Assembly: GCA_030407085.1 (NCBI GenBank) | Contig: CM059584.1 | Span: forward strand, 109,677,001-109,741,000 | Length of the DNA stretch: 64,000 nucleotides | Direction: 5' to 3' | Source of the DNA: Trichopria drosophilae | Taxonomy: Eukaryota > Arthropoda > Insecta > Hymenoptera > Diapriidae | Shown here: positions 11,089 through 24,800 of the stretch, in pieces | How the letters are laid out: each line of letters begins with the position of its first letter | How positions within the stretch are numbered: the first letter of the stretch is position 1 | Position numbers and translations under genes: made by a program | The notes under the pieces: generated by a model | Database searches by the model: none | What the model saw: only the letters and a program-made list of their open reading frames with translations | What the model was told of the DNA's origin: nothing

Positions 11089-11445
11089 TTAATTTTTCAA
11101 ATCTTTTACCTCATTTCCGTTAACTTCCACGTTTGATACATCGCTAGTTTGATTTTTACTTTCTTCCTCAGCTCATACCGGCATTTTCTTTTCCTGAGCT
11201 CAAAATTTATCGGTAGGGCACATTGCGGACGTCATTTTGCAAACTCTTGGGACCATCTCTGTGCTCTTCGTTCATTTTCATCCAATAAAGTCATGTTGTG
11301 TTCCAACTGGAAGCAATGACATCGATGATTGGTAGAAAGAAACTTTTAGTTCCTGAACATCTTTCCGAATATTAACACCCACCTGGACATGTCCACCAAT
11401 TTTGTTGGCCTTGTTTCTCATCCTAATGACGAGTTCCTTTATATT
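11089..11445 (-). pseudogene. Decayed coding-like fragment, unknown family
   Basis: Three consecutive minus-strand pieces in different frames read like protein rather than random AT-rich translation. 11445-11278 begins NIKELVIRMRNKANKIGGHV. 11282-11232 reads DENERRAQRWSQEFAK. 11172-11089 begins AEEESKNQTSDVSNVEVNGN. They are charged and low in Phe/Ile/Tyr compared with nearby ORFs, and are broken by frameshifts and stops. The simplest reading is a dead gene or retroelement remnant. The family was not recognised; chance remains possible. Confidence 0.3.
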
Positions 11446-12749
11446 TCAAGTTTCTTTGCAAGGATTGGTAAATAAAATCGATAAACAAAATTATATATCA
11501 AAATAAAATAACGATTAAGTCAAAAGTAATTTTTATTTCCTACTTACGAATATTATCACATTAAATATTTACATTTTATGTACAATACAACTATACATAT
11601 ATACACGCACTATAACATAATATTCAAACGTACATTACAATTTTAGCAATTTGATCACATACAAAATTGACAGTTACAAACACACGTAATAGTTTGTGTT
11701 ATTACAAAACTTTTCGATGTTTAAACATCACTTGGAATTTAGATACATGTTTTCAGAAAATTGAAAATAATACCATCGTTTTATAAAAAATGGCGTAGTG
11801 TTCTCGTCTCTTTGAAATGTTACCCAGCTTTTCTGACTCTCCAAACACTATCTACGCCACTTTTTTGGACACAAAATTTCGTTATGAATTAAAAAGGGAA
11901 TTAATTATTGTTAAACGTAAAAAATCGATTTTTATAACTTTTGTCATGTTTTTGATTACCTTGTGTAAAAAAATTAATTATTGTATTGTTTTAATTATGA
12001 TGGAATGGATTCATACTTGTGCACATTAAAGGAGTTGTTTCAACTGTCGCTATTAAGTAATCACGAGTTATTAATTAATTATACTGATGCATAGATCTGT
12101 TATATGTTTAAGGTAATAAAAGATTATGTACTGATTCCATCCTTAGCATTCTACGTTCTGTAATGTGTATACGACAATATACAAAAAATCTGTTATTACG
12201 GGGAAAATTTGCGTAAAAAATAAACATATGATAAATTGACTACTTTTCAAAGAAAAATCTCCGACCATATTTAATGCATTTTTGATTGTACATACGGTCT
12301 TTAAATCTATTTCATATAAAAGACTAGATTGTTATATTTATTTACATATAATCACTATTATAGAAAAAAATAGATCTAAAAAAATTGAGCTCCCGGTTTA
12401 TAAAACTCGACTAGGTTGATGTTGAAGGAAATCAAAATAATAGTCTAAATGGATAATTTTTGTAAGAATCTGCATTTTTTTCGGAACACTTTTCTAAAAT
12501 ATAATTAAGTTTACAAACTTTGTTTTTAATTTTTATTTTTCATTATGAAAGATATAAATTGGTCAAAAGAAAAGTAACTAGAAAAAGAAGCAGATTATTA
12601 TTCTTAACAAAATTATCTATTTAGAATTTTTTTAATTAAACTTTTTTCCCTTCAACGTGTCCAATACGGGAGTCCAACGCATCATATGAAAATTGTTAAA
12701 AAAATCAATCTTTTGTTGTTTAACAATTTATCCCTGTAACAAAACATTA
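11446..12749. other. SON 3' flank and probable 3' UTR
   Basis: Directly follows the SON stop codon on the minus strand. It is AT-rich, with several TTTATT strings (AATAAA on the minus strand), so the polyadenylation point cannot be chosen by eye. No transposon was seen; it looks unique. Confidence 0.4.
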
Positions 12750-12872
12750 TTATTGCATATTCGTATGCAGTAACCCCAATGATTGTAAACATATTTGAGC
12801 AGCTTCTGCTTTTGCTTGTTTCTTATTGGGGCTCGCGACAGCTGGTTTGTACTCAATGCCATTTACCTTTAC
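12750..12872 (-). CDS. Son: SON exon 13, second half of dsRBD and stop
   Basis: Acceptor TTACAG|GT. Encodes VKVNGIEYKPAVASPNKKQA and KAEAAQICLQSLGLLHTNMQ, then TAA at 12752-12750. The KKQAKAEAA helix is the last helix of the dsRBD fold. Intron 12 is 73 bp. Confidence 0.96.
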   Translation of the reverse strand, partial: VKVNGIEYKPAVASPNKKQAKAEAAQICLQSLGLLHTNMQ

Positions 12873-15800
12873 CTGTAAAATTAATTGTAGACAAAAATAA
12901 GAAATGAAAAATTGACGTTTCAAAAGATGAAGTAAATTAACTTACTTTGAAAAGGAATGTCTTTTTATGATCAGGACCACATTCGAAACACAACTCGTAT
13001 GATGGGGATCCATATTTCCTTTTGGAACAAAATTCACCTAACAGCGACACGGGATGCTTCCCTGTACATAATTTTATTGGATTACTATTATTTACGAATA
13101 TCCAAAAATTTACAAACTGATTACTTTAAAATATTTTTAACAAATGGGAAATGTACAAGTAAATTAAAACACAGAATATCATTTTATCAAAATGTAGATA
13201 TTTGTTAGTTTAGTTTCTATCCTTATTCTCTGTTAATTGTACCATCCTTATTCTAATTAATCTAATATGCTTTGGAATTTAGTTTAATAATAGAAATTTG
13301 TACCTTTAGGCAATTTTTAAAACAGGTGTAATTTAAAATTGTCTTTTATTTAACTCTTTCAGTCACGCAATTAGGATAATTCACAAAACATTATAATCGC
13401 TATTGAAAATAGGGTTTCTGGGATCGCTGAATACGAACCCGGGGTCAGATTTGCAAAATATTAAAAATTCAAAATGGCGGATCTAATATGGCGGACAACT
13501 TTTTCAAAAAATGATTCTAATCACTTGAAACATATTGGACCCGCCATTTAAAATTTTTCAAAACTGATATCGGATTCGTAATCAGCGACCCCAAAAACCC
13601 CCGAGAAATAAGTTTCAAGTGATTTGGATCATTTTTTGAAAAAGTCGTCTGCCATCAATATGACGATAAAAATGTCGGATCAAAATGGCGGATTTAATGA
13701 TCCGCCATTTTGAATTTTTGAAAACCAATATCGGATTTGTAATCAGCGTCCCCAAAACCCCCGATTATCAATTTCCAAGCAAATTGGATGGGTTTTTATA
13801 CGTTTTTCATTCACCTCAAAAGGTGGTCGATATATCGACCACTGTGACTGAAAGGGTTAAACAGTTTTTTTTTTATGAAATTAGAATAAAGTAAAAATAA
13901 AGAGAGAGATAGAAATAACTGCAAGGATCATTTTACAAAATACGTTTTTATATTCAACAGGAACTTAACCCTTTTTGACCAAAATGAGAGAAGCAAGTAC
14001 CTCAACATCAACATAGTTTCTACGGTAGAACAAATTATTTTGGAGTAAGTGTGCTCTATCGACTCCGTTGAGAAAATGGCCAAAAAACGACAATTTCTGC
14101 CAAAATTAAAAAAACAAAAATTCCACGATTTTTAGGTCTTTTTTTTTATTTTTCATGTTTTTCTCCACCCAAATGGATTTTACTGAATGAAATTCATATA
14201 TAAAAAGTACTAATAGAATATTTTTTAGAAGCAATGGCCGATTCAAAATGGTCGCAAAACGAAGCACGTTTTTTGAAAATTATTATTTCCTTGAATTGGA
14301 GATCATGGAAAGTTTTTCTTTTTTAGTTTTATAATGATGATATAAATTTTGAGTTGATAAATCCAAAATTATTTAACATATATGTTCAACTTTGAAACAG
14401 ATTCCTGCAACAACTTTGCATATAAGAGATATACGGTGGCCATTACTGATCCGCCATTTTGGATTTATCAACTCAAAATTATTACAATTTTCGTCCTTAC
14501 CCAGTCAATATTTATATCATCAACATAAAACGTAATAACAAACGTTCTATGATCTCTATTTCAAAGAATTAATAATTTTGCTTCGATCCGCGGCCATTTT
14601 GAATCTGCCATTACTTCTAAAAAATATTCGATCAGTATATTATTTATGTTCAAAAATCGGGATTACATTTTATGTATGCATTTTATTGATTATAATCCGT
14701 TTCGATGGAGAAAATCGTGAAAAATGAAAAAAAAAAAAGACCTAAAAAACATCGCATTTTTTAATTTTGCAAAGTTTTTGCAGAAATAGTCGTTCTTTGG
14801 TCATTTCCCAAAAAAATTTCCAAAAAAAATGTATTTTCCAAAATTAAACAAAAAATTCTTTCTACTCCAGAAACTGAGCTTTCTGCAATTTTGGGCAAAA
14901 CAGGGTTAAGGAATTGTCTTCATGTTAAACCCAAACAGAAATAGAAGTCCTTTTGACTAAGCTCAAGTCATAATGCCCCTATTAAGTGAAATTTACCACT
15001 ATTCGACCAAAAAATTGTCAGATAGACTTTGAAGACTTGGATGTAGGTCGAAAATGACTTAAATGTAACCTAAAAAATGCCTTTAAAATCCTGTGTCTTC
15101 AAAGTCGTACATTAGTCAATTTATAACCAAAATTATGTCTTCAAAGTCGAATAAACTTATAGGTCGGTAACGGGTATGCTTTTAAGTAAATACAACCCCT
15201 CATGATTACTTCTTTTCGAGTATGAGGGAGAAATGTCTTAATTTTGTAATTTTTCTCAGGGACAACTTTGTTATTTATGCTTAAAAAAAATCTTAACATT
15301 TTCAGGCCGGTATTTTTCGAATTAAAAAAAACACGATTTTTTAAGGTAATTTGTTTGTTTTAAATTCTATTTTCGATGCGAAAGAGGTTTTGGCGATGGC
15401 TCAAAATATCAAGATCATAAAGTTCTACACACAAAAAATTCATTTTTGTACACCGTGCGACTTCCTGTCTTCATCTCCTATGAAACTATCATTAATGGGT
15501 AGACATTATTTTATAACTTTGTCCTAAGCATCGTCTTTAGTATGCGAGAGTATAAAAGCTGCTCTTATTTCTTTACAGAACTTAATTTATTTGCAATTTT
15601 ATGTATAGAAAATAGTATTTTTGAAAAACTACAGATTTTCACCCCTATTTTATGGGGTGGTAACGAAATTTAACTTTGGATAACAAAATAAAAGATATTT
15701 TCTAGTATCTTTGATATGTTTTCAAAAACCGAATCTTTTTTTCAGAAAAATCCGTATAATACTGATTTTTTTGCAAACGTGTTATTTTAGATGTGGTCGC

Positions 15801-18800
15801 ACAGCCCGTCTATGATGAAAAATAATTTTTTATGCGTATAACTTTATTATTTTGACATTCTGAGCCAGAGTTTTTATGATTTCAGCTATCGGCAAGACTT
15901 CTTTCGTATCGAAAATTCGATTTACAGAAAAAATCATGTTTTTTTAAATGAAAAATAGAGCAGGAAGAGGTGTTTTTTTTAAATTTTCATCCCGGATTCT
16001 GAAAGAGCACGCTTAAAAATACTCGCCTACAAATGTTCAGATTTTTTAAAACATAAATAACAAAGTTGTTGTGCTTAAAATTGACGGACAAAAACGGTCA
16101 AATCGATAATCTAACCATAAACTAAGTGCGTCATTTACACAAATTTTCTCAAAAGTGTCCGGTAAAATGATTATCTGTAAATACTGATTGTGATATTGTA
16201 TGAAATAACTCTCCTTCAACAGCCGAGGAATGAATAGCTGTTGGTTCGCATTTTGGAAACATTAAAATAGTATATTACTCAACGAGGGAGGTAAAATAAA
16301 GAATGCCTCAGACTACATGTTTTTCACCCTCGGCTTCACCTCGGTTAAAAATTACACGCAGTCTGAGACATTCTTTTTTACTTCCCGAGGGAAGTATACG
16401 ATCTTTCTTCATGACAGGGAGGAAAAGAAGGAACTTTCCTCCCGCTTGCGGGAGGAAAGTTACTGCTTTCGTCCCAGTGTGATGAAAATATTTTTTTTTT
16501 CAATCGTGATGATACGTTTGTTTATGACAGGTGAGTTTACTAGAATATTTCTTCTAAACTTCATGAAGGAAATGACAATAGAGGATTTTATAAGTTGCAG
16601 TATTTCTTTTAAGGAGGTTGGTATGGTTAAGAATTAACAAACAGACTCTGACGAAAAAATTACTAAACGTTAATATGAATATAAAATGAATTCCCTGAAT
16701 GTTTTGAGTCGTTTTGAGATACCTCAGTGTTGTCTTATTGTAAAATGGCATTTTTCAAGTCTTTATATGCGAGATTTACACAAAATTAACAAATAGATTT
16801 ACTTAAAATTAATGTCTATTAAAGAAAAATATATAATAAATTTTCGAGAGAAAGAATTAGATCGATTGGATACGCTAGGTAAGAGAACTTCAATGAAATT
16901 GTCAAAAGTTCATTATCGTACATTTGACTTCCTAACGGTACTGAACTAGTCAAAATTGGGCGAAAATTGCACTTGACTCCTTACGTACCATACCAATCTT
17001 CTTAAATAAAACTCTATAAAACACTGTTTTGAACGTCAAAGGAATAATAACTGGTAAAATACACTTTTCAACGTATAATAGTTAATGAAATTGCATTTAA
17101 AAGTATACAAATATTTAAAATCAAATTATACCTTCGAGGGACTTGGCTGCTGGGATTGATGCTTTAGTAGGTTTTCCCACTTTCATAGCTTCGGCAATAT
17201 CTTGATTAGACACCAGGCCCTTTTTGTCCAATTTAACTTCAAGTTGCAAAGGTACCAAAGTACCCTCTTTATTTTTCCCTAAACCCTCGCCAGGTCTCCA
17301 TCCCATTTTTTGTAACAGTGCCATACCCATTCCTCCTGAAACTGGTTGCGCTGTGAGCAATTGATCCTGAATGATTGCAAAGAAAATTAATCGATTATTA
17401 TATAATTAGTGCACCGTTCTTCCTAATCCACCACATTGAACCCATCAACGCAAAATATGTTAGTCATTTGTTTTCTTTTTTAATTTTGTACATGTATTAG
17501 TTATAATTTCATCGCGATTTGCGATGTCGCAGGTTTGACTGCAAACATAACCTGAAAACTATCTGATCCGTGCCCCCCCCCTCCCCCCTAAAAGCATAGA
17601 TTTCCGCTACATTTGATGGAATTTAGTGTTATTTTTCAGTGAAATTGTGTAAATGATCAGTATCTTTAAGGACATTGTGAAAACTATATTTTAGCAAAAA
17701 AAAAATCGGTTGATGTTTGAAATATAAAATATAAGTAAAAAACGATCCCCTACGATATTATAATTTTCTTTATCCTCCATGTTTCGGTCGACTCGGAGGA
17801 TCTTCAGGAGGTTTGACCTTTTCGGTTGATGTTTATTTTTTTCTCCAAACAAAAGTGCTTGGCACATTACTAAGTTTCAACTGGTGAATGTTAGTTCCTT
17901 TAATTTATTTATTAATTATTAAAGTTAATGATCAATGTTGAAGAGTTCTTAAGCTTGAGATTTTAAAATTATATCATTTCAGATGATCTTAGTTGTTGGT
18001 AAAGTGATTTACATTTTTTAAAGAGGGAGATATCTAGAATGAAAGAATTAGTGTTTATGTATTATTAAGAGGAACAAATGATATATCACAATTTTGTGTT
18101 ATTATTGTATGACCTCATTTCTACTGATAACAACAATAAAACAAATAATTTTTGTCGTCTAAATTGTTGTAAATAATGGTAGGTAAACAGAAATTAAATC
18201 AATTTATACAAAATAAATGAATAAAATCATTTTTTGAGACGTTGCTTCTGGAGAGCTCTTAAAATAGACGAATAAGTCTTCTTCAAGATCACTTTAAGAA
18301 TCTTTTCTGATCATTATTTAAGAGACATTTTAAAGAGATATTAAATACCTTTTAACTATTCAAATAAGGTTAATATAATGATAGCTTCTTTAATCATTAC
18401 AATTAGCATAAATTAGCATGGAGTTTTTTAAAAATTGAGTATATAAAATATGAAACGGACATAAATAATTTATTTATTTTTAAGAGATTTACAATTTAAG
18501 CTTCATTAGCAGCTGCAAGTGTACATATTATTATTAATCAATCGTATTTTAAAAAACGTATAGAATCTTTAAGAAAAATAATATATAGAATATAAAATAA
18601 ATTAAGAACTTTTCTTTATTCATCTTACATGAATGAAATTGACATTCAAGGCTAGCATGACACAAAATTTTAACAAAAGCTGAATAGATTGCATAAACAA
18701 TGGGTAAGCAAAGCATTTTTCAAAGCTCCTTTATATGCAGAACCGGTTAATCGAATCATTAAAGTTTTTTAAAGAGTTAAAACTTCCTGCCGATTGGAAA

Positions 18801-21800
18801 ATTGATTTAACCCTGTAGAATACTTCCAACATAAGCAAAAGCGGGTGTCCTTCATTAAAACCGAAGAACCGCTATTAAAGATAGGGAATTTATGTTTCAA
18901 AATCAGCAAATCAAAGCATCACAACGTTGCATATTCGAGAGTGCTTGCGAATCTATAATCGAAAACGGCAATGACGTCGTGAATGTACGTATAATTTATA
19001 CAAAAGAGTTTTAATGTTTGTATTATGCTTTAAAAATTGCAAGAAACTACCTTCCGGACTTTTGCATGACGCATGAAAATATTTTATTAGTTCATTAAAG
19101 TTTAAATCTGAGTAATAGATAATAGATTTTAATAGTAATTACGTGATTGCACAGAATGTTTACATCCGCTGATAGATAATAAAATTATATATTAGAATAA
19201 TGTATATCCGCTTAAGGATATATAGTATCCATACTTTTAATAATTTCACTCAAAAGAAGTAATAGTGTCTTTTCAAACAAGTAATTGAGTTCTACTAGAT
19301 TCCTCATTTTTGAACTTTAGATTTTATAAATCAATAGTGAAATTTTGTTTCGATAAATTGCGTATATCGTCTCTTGTGTGAAGTGTGCAACAAAAAAGGT
19401 TCATAGTTTAGAAATTTCATTACAAAATCTTAATTCGGTGATATCCATTCATTATGCAAATATATAATAATAATAGAAATATTTAAATGTTAATTTATTT
19501 TTAAATTATTAAAAATGATGACATATATTATAATACTTACAAGAAATAAAGTTTTTACACATTAACTAATACAGTAAAAATTAAAAAAATATTTCTATGT
19601 AATTTCAAACAAAAAAAAATAAGAGATTGTTTAGGATTATGTAATATTTAATTATAATTTGTCCTATATTTGCAATTAGCATATCTTATCGAATAAACGT
19701 TAAAACTAATTTATACAATTACTCTTCTATTTGTGCCATATTTGTGGTCATCAAACAGTTTAAGAAGAGTCAAAAGTGCACAATACACCATGAATGCCTA
19801 AAATAATTAAATTTGTAATTCGTAAATTTCTTTTCACATGATAATGTGAAAGTTAGATAAATTTTGGTTTCTGCAAGTCATTTCCGGCTAATAGTGAAAA
19901 TAAAGCAAAAAGTGTTCTAATTTCAACAAATGCTTTTGAAACAGTCGTCGAAACTCTTCTTATGACAAGTTTTTTAATGTTCATCTGCATATCGCCGAAA
20001 GACTATCGTAATTTATTACTAATTTACAGTTACTTTTCAATAAAACATTACATCAAGTTTTTTAATTTTTAAACAAGTAGCAATAATAAAATGAATGTTT
20101 TTTCCACTTTCTTTGTTTTGTCATTTATTCTGGAAGGAGGATAAAATAAAAATTCGATTTTTATTAAATAATTTCTATTTGTCTACGTTTCGACCTCTTG
20201 TGGGTCATCTTCAGGACTGATAACATTTTTTTACCCTTTGCTAGAAGAAGCTATTAACAGTTTGAAGATTAAAAAAAACATTATGTAGGACATAAGAATC
20301 CCTTTTATAGAAAGTTCAGAGCTATAAAGATTGCGATATTTTTACGAGAGCTTTATCAACAAGTATGGTATTACCAATAGATACGTAAAATTTTATGTTA
20401 GCTTCCTTCCAAATTCCTATCGAAATTAGAAAGTGTTAAATTATGTCTGAATGAAAGGTGAAATTTTAAAGTAGTTCCAGTGATTAGGCAACGTAATTCT
20501 ACATAATTGAAAAGTAAATTGAGTATTTATTCTTATGTATTAGTTTCATTCATTAAGAACTTAGGAATTATGATAGTAATAATGTTACCATACTATACTG
20601 TTTTATTTACTTTTTGTTCGTGGCGTTGACAGTATAATCTTGTTTTTTTTTATATTGTACGTATTATTAACAAAATACTATGTTATTTGAATTTTCTTTG
20701 CGAATTAAAGAGTTTGAAAGAATTTGGAGAACATTTTATAAAAGAAAATTATATTCATAACTATAAAGTTAAAAATATTTAATTAAATTTCGATTTGACA
20801 GTTACTTGGAACGGACTGGTTTATGAATATGATTTGTTAGCATGCAAATATAATTTAAAGAAACATTATAATAAATCCAAAAAGAAAGAAAAAGACAATT
20901 AATATATAAAAAATAACCAAGAAAAAATTACAAAAATATATATAGACATGCAACAAAATTTTTATAATAGAAAGTAAGAAAAAAAAATGTAGTATTTAAA
21001 CGCATTTAATATTGTTTTTTTTAAATTATTTTATTAAAACCTTTATTTCTCGTGATCTCTGTTTATTATATAAATGTTGAACTTTTTTTAAAAGTAAAGA
21101 GTACTTTTATTAATACCATAGAAATCTACATCGACGTATGAAAGTTTCATAATAATTAATAATATTTTGAATAAGTCTTTATGGAGATAATTAGATATTA
21201 ATCAATAGATAATAGAAATTCTGATAAAATCCCTTGTAATACAAGGTTTTCTTATTTACTATGTATTATGTTAGTACCAGAATTGGTTTTATATTAAAAC
21301 TAAACAGAGAAAACTAGATGTTATCAATATCAATAGAAATTTTAACATAAAATAATTACGATTACGGTTACTATTTAAGATCTATAAGTTACTATGTGAC
21401 ATTTTTGTAGCTGTGATATTTTATATTCAAAATACAGGTCTTTTTACTATTCATTGATGCAATTAAACTCTTTATTTATCAATAATCCTCTTCATATCAC
21501 CAGATAGCAGCGATTAATATCCGAGTCGACTGTTTATATTCTTCAATAATATCAGGTTTTCTCTGTATGACGTTAACAAAATTGTTTTCTGACACAATTC
21601 GCGCAAAACGGAACGAAATTTTAAGATGTACAAATTTTAGTTAGAATCTAAAGAATTTCTTGAAAAAAGACTAACTTTTAACGTTCTTTTTTTTAATGAT
21701 ATTAATTTATAAATCATTTGTGTGAAGTAATTGAAACACGAAACAAAATAAATAGTTTATTTTACTATCTAAATAGTAGGTTTTTTTAGTTAGTTTTACT

Positions 21801-24800
21801 ATATAAATAGTAGGCTCGGTTACCTTATTTCCCGAGGTCATTATTTAGTCAGTAAAATTAATTAAAAATGATGGCCGCGTCTTATCTTACTAGTTAGTAG
21901 TTCTAACTATATATTATGATAAATCAATTTCTTCGTCTGAACCATTTATGCAATGGAAAATGAACCATTAATTTTATAATGTTTATTATACATAGTTCAC
22001 AAATTTATGTACCGAAATTTAAATTTCTGAACATACATCCCCGAGAAAAACTTTTTTGACGTTGACATTCGTGATTAATAATATCATTTTTATGCAAAAT
22101 CCTTGATTATGAAAAATGCATATTTTAGAAATATATACCATTTAGATATCATTTTTAATTAATAATAATGTCCGTATCAAAATTTTACGATGTCTTAAAT
22201 GGTTTATGCAAATATAAAACATGTAAGGTGGTATGGCGTAGTGGTTAAGTCATTGGATTCGCACATCGTGGTCCCGGGTTCGAGACCCGGTTGTGGTCAA
22301 TTTTTTTTTCTTGAGAAGAATGTATATATTTTTTAATGCTGTTTCAACATCTTAATTTAGTTGTTTAGCAAATTTAATTGCAGCCCAAATGTAATACTTC
22401 AAATTAATGATCTCCTGTTTTACAGTACAGGTATCTCTACTAGCACGTCTGTAATCTTAAATTTCTCTCAGTGTATCACAAAATATCTTGTGAATTTCTT
22501 CTGGATCTTCGCTCTACATCTTTTCGATATTTATTTTTATGTTTATATCAATTTTAACATAATGTATCACATTTTCCTAGTACTTTTGTAGTATCATAAC
22601 TGATAATTAGTATTTTAACTTAAATAGTTGAGTTTAATATTTTTTTTATTTAGTTTATATAACAAATTAGTTATAGCAATAGTACGACCTTTTATAGTAA
22701 CGAAATAATGGTTTATAGTTCAAACTTTAGCCAGTTTAATTGATTAATTTAACATAAAACATTAATTTTTATGTTTTAATTTTTTCTTTCATAACAAAAT
22801 GAGAACCGTAAACTTGTGGTACATTTTATGTTCTCCTGGACGTTAATGGGTTAAAATAGTTCGTTACGTTAGCTATTTTTCGCTTAACTATTTTTCAGAG
22901 AGTTAAATCAACTATATTTTCGTTTTTTTTTTACTTATACCAACGTAAATTTCATTCGTTGCGACTCCATGAAATTCTGTTAATTCATCTGTTATTACTT
23001 GCAATGGTAGAATTAGCCTTATTGAAAGTTTCGTCTCATAAATTCCACAGAAAATTAGTATCACATTTTTGAACATTTTTGGAAATTTGAATACGTCCGT
23101 ACGAAAATTTGTATATTTACATCTAAAATAAAAAAAAAATGCCAGTAAATCATCAAATACTTGGAAATTGATTGCTAGGAAGTGGAAGCTAAATGCATTG
23201 TTCATAAAAAACGTAATCAATTGTTTCTTGCAACGTTAACTACGTAATTATTGCATCTTCTGACGTCACCGCGCGTCACGCCAATCCTCATGCGGTAACC
23301 CTTACCTCAGGAAACTCTAAGGTATTGCATATGCGTATGAGGACAATCGGCTTGTAGCGGTTAATGGCGAAACTATTGGGAGTGACGCGGCATTTGAAAG
23401 GATATCGCATGTCAGTCGGTGAACTCCGCGTTTTGACATTTTCATCCAACCTTTCGACAGTTGAATCGCGCGCGCGTATGCGTGCGGGTGCGTGTATTGT
23501 GCACTTTCATCGTCTATTCTCATTACATCAAACAATAAGAAACCAACGACAGTTTTCTACTCAAAACTACGATTAAGGTATAGCGCAATTTGTAGCTATC
23601 CCCAAGTGCATATTGGTGTCTTCTTCCTGAATTAGTACAAAGTGCATTCGAATACGTCGGATGAATCATTTGCAACTACGACAGATAAAAAGTTAAATGT
23701 CTTACTCGAGTTGAATATGTAAGATAGCAATTTATCGCCAGGTAACATTTGAATATGTCCTCTGAAGCATCGCGTTATAAATTGAACTGTACGTCGTTCG
23801 GGAAAATCTAGTGTACTATTAAAAAATGACATAACAGTTTTTGTTTTTTCGCGTCAATCAACAACTGTGTATCAACTCTAATTTATATAGATTTTGTTTT
23901 GTTTTTCAGAGTGAAAAACCAGCAGTGTAAAGTCATGCAGTCACTGGAAATGTGCGCGAGTTCAATATCTGGTATATATATGTACAGATTTCAATCATAT
24001 GCAATTATGTGTATTTAAATATATTTTTGTGGTTGTTCAAGCTAACATTTTCGAAAAAAAACTAAACTAAGCTGATAAGAACTTTTTCATAAAATGCATT
24101 TAGAAACGCAATCCTATTGATGGTTCAGAAATGTACTATAGTTGTAGATGGCGCTCACGCAGAATTTCCGTCACGGAACAAAACAATTATTTACTTACTT
24201 AATTTAATCTGTAAAGAAAATGATAAATACGAGTCCATTCAGGATAATCTATACATTTAAAAAATGTTTAAATACTGTGACGTTCCATACAGGAAAATTC
24301 AGATTTCCGGAAACAAAAACTATGATTCGTTTTGTTAACCGTGTTTTATATAAGATATTGAATTAAAAACCTTCTTAAACGGATTAGTCACGCCACCTGG
24401 CGATATCTGTGGAATTACGAAACGATGGATTAGATAATTACGAACTATCCTCAATACTAACTAAAGACCAAGTTTTTCCTCAATCTCGATAATTATCTCA
24501 GTCTCGTATCTATTACTTAGTATAATTGTTATATTTAAACAAGTAAATTTTAAGACAATTTTCTCATAATTCACAACGTTGAAAAGTGTAAATAGTAATG
24601 AATGAGAACTCGAAATACGACCTTGGCATCACTATTGTAGGAAACTTAGTTCTTTGGAAGTTACAATCAATTTGTCGTCTATTACATGTTAATTATTTGA
24701 CGATAAAATTACTAAAAATAACGGTACGTAACAGCGAAATGACGGTTTAATAATCAAAATTACATTTGAATAATTACGCTAAAAATAAATTCTTGAATGA

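Noticed and set aside
22227..22300. Functional tRNA gene
   Set aside because: A- and B-boxes are good, but acceptor and anticodon stems do not pair; called a SINE head or pseudogene.
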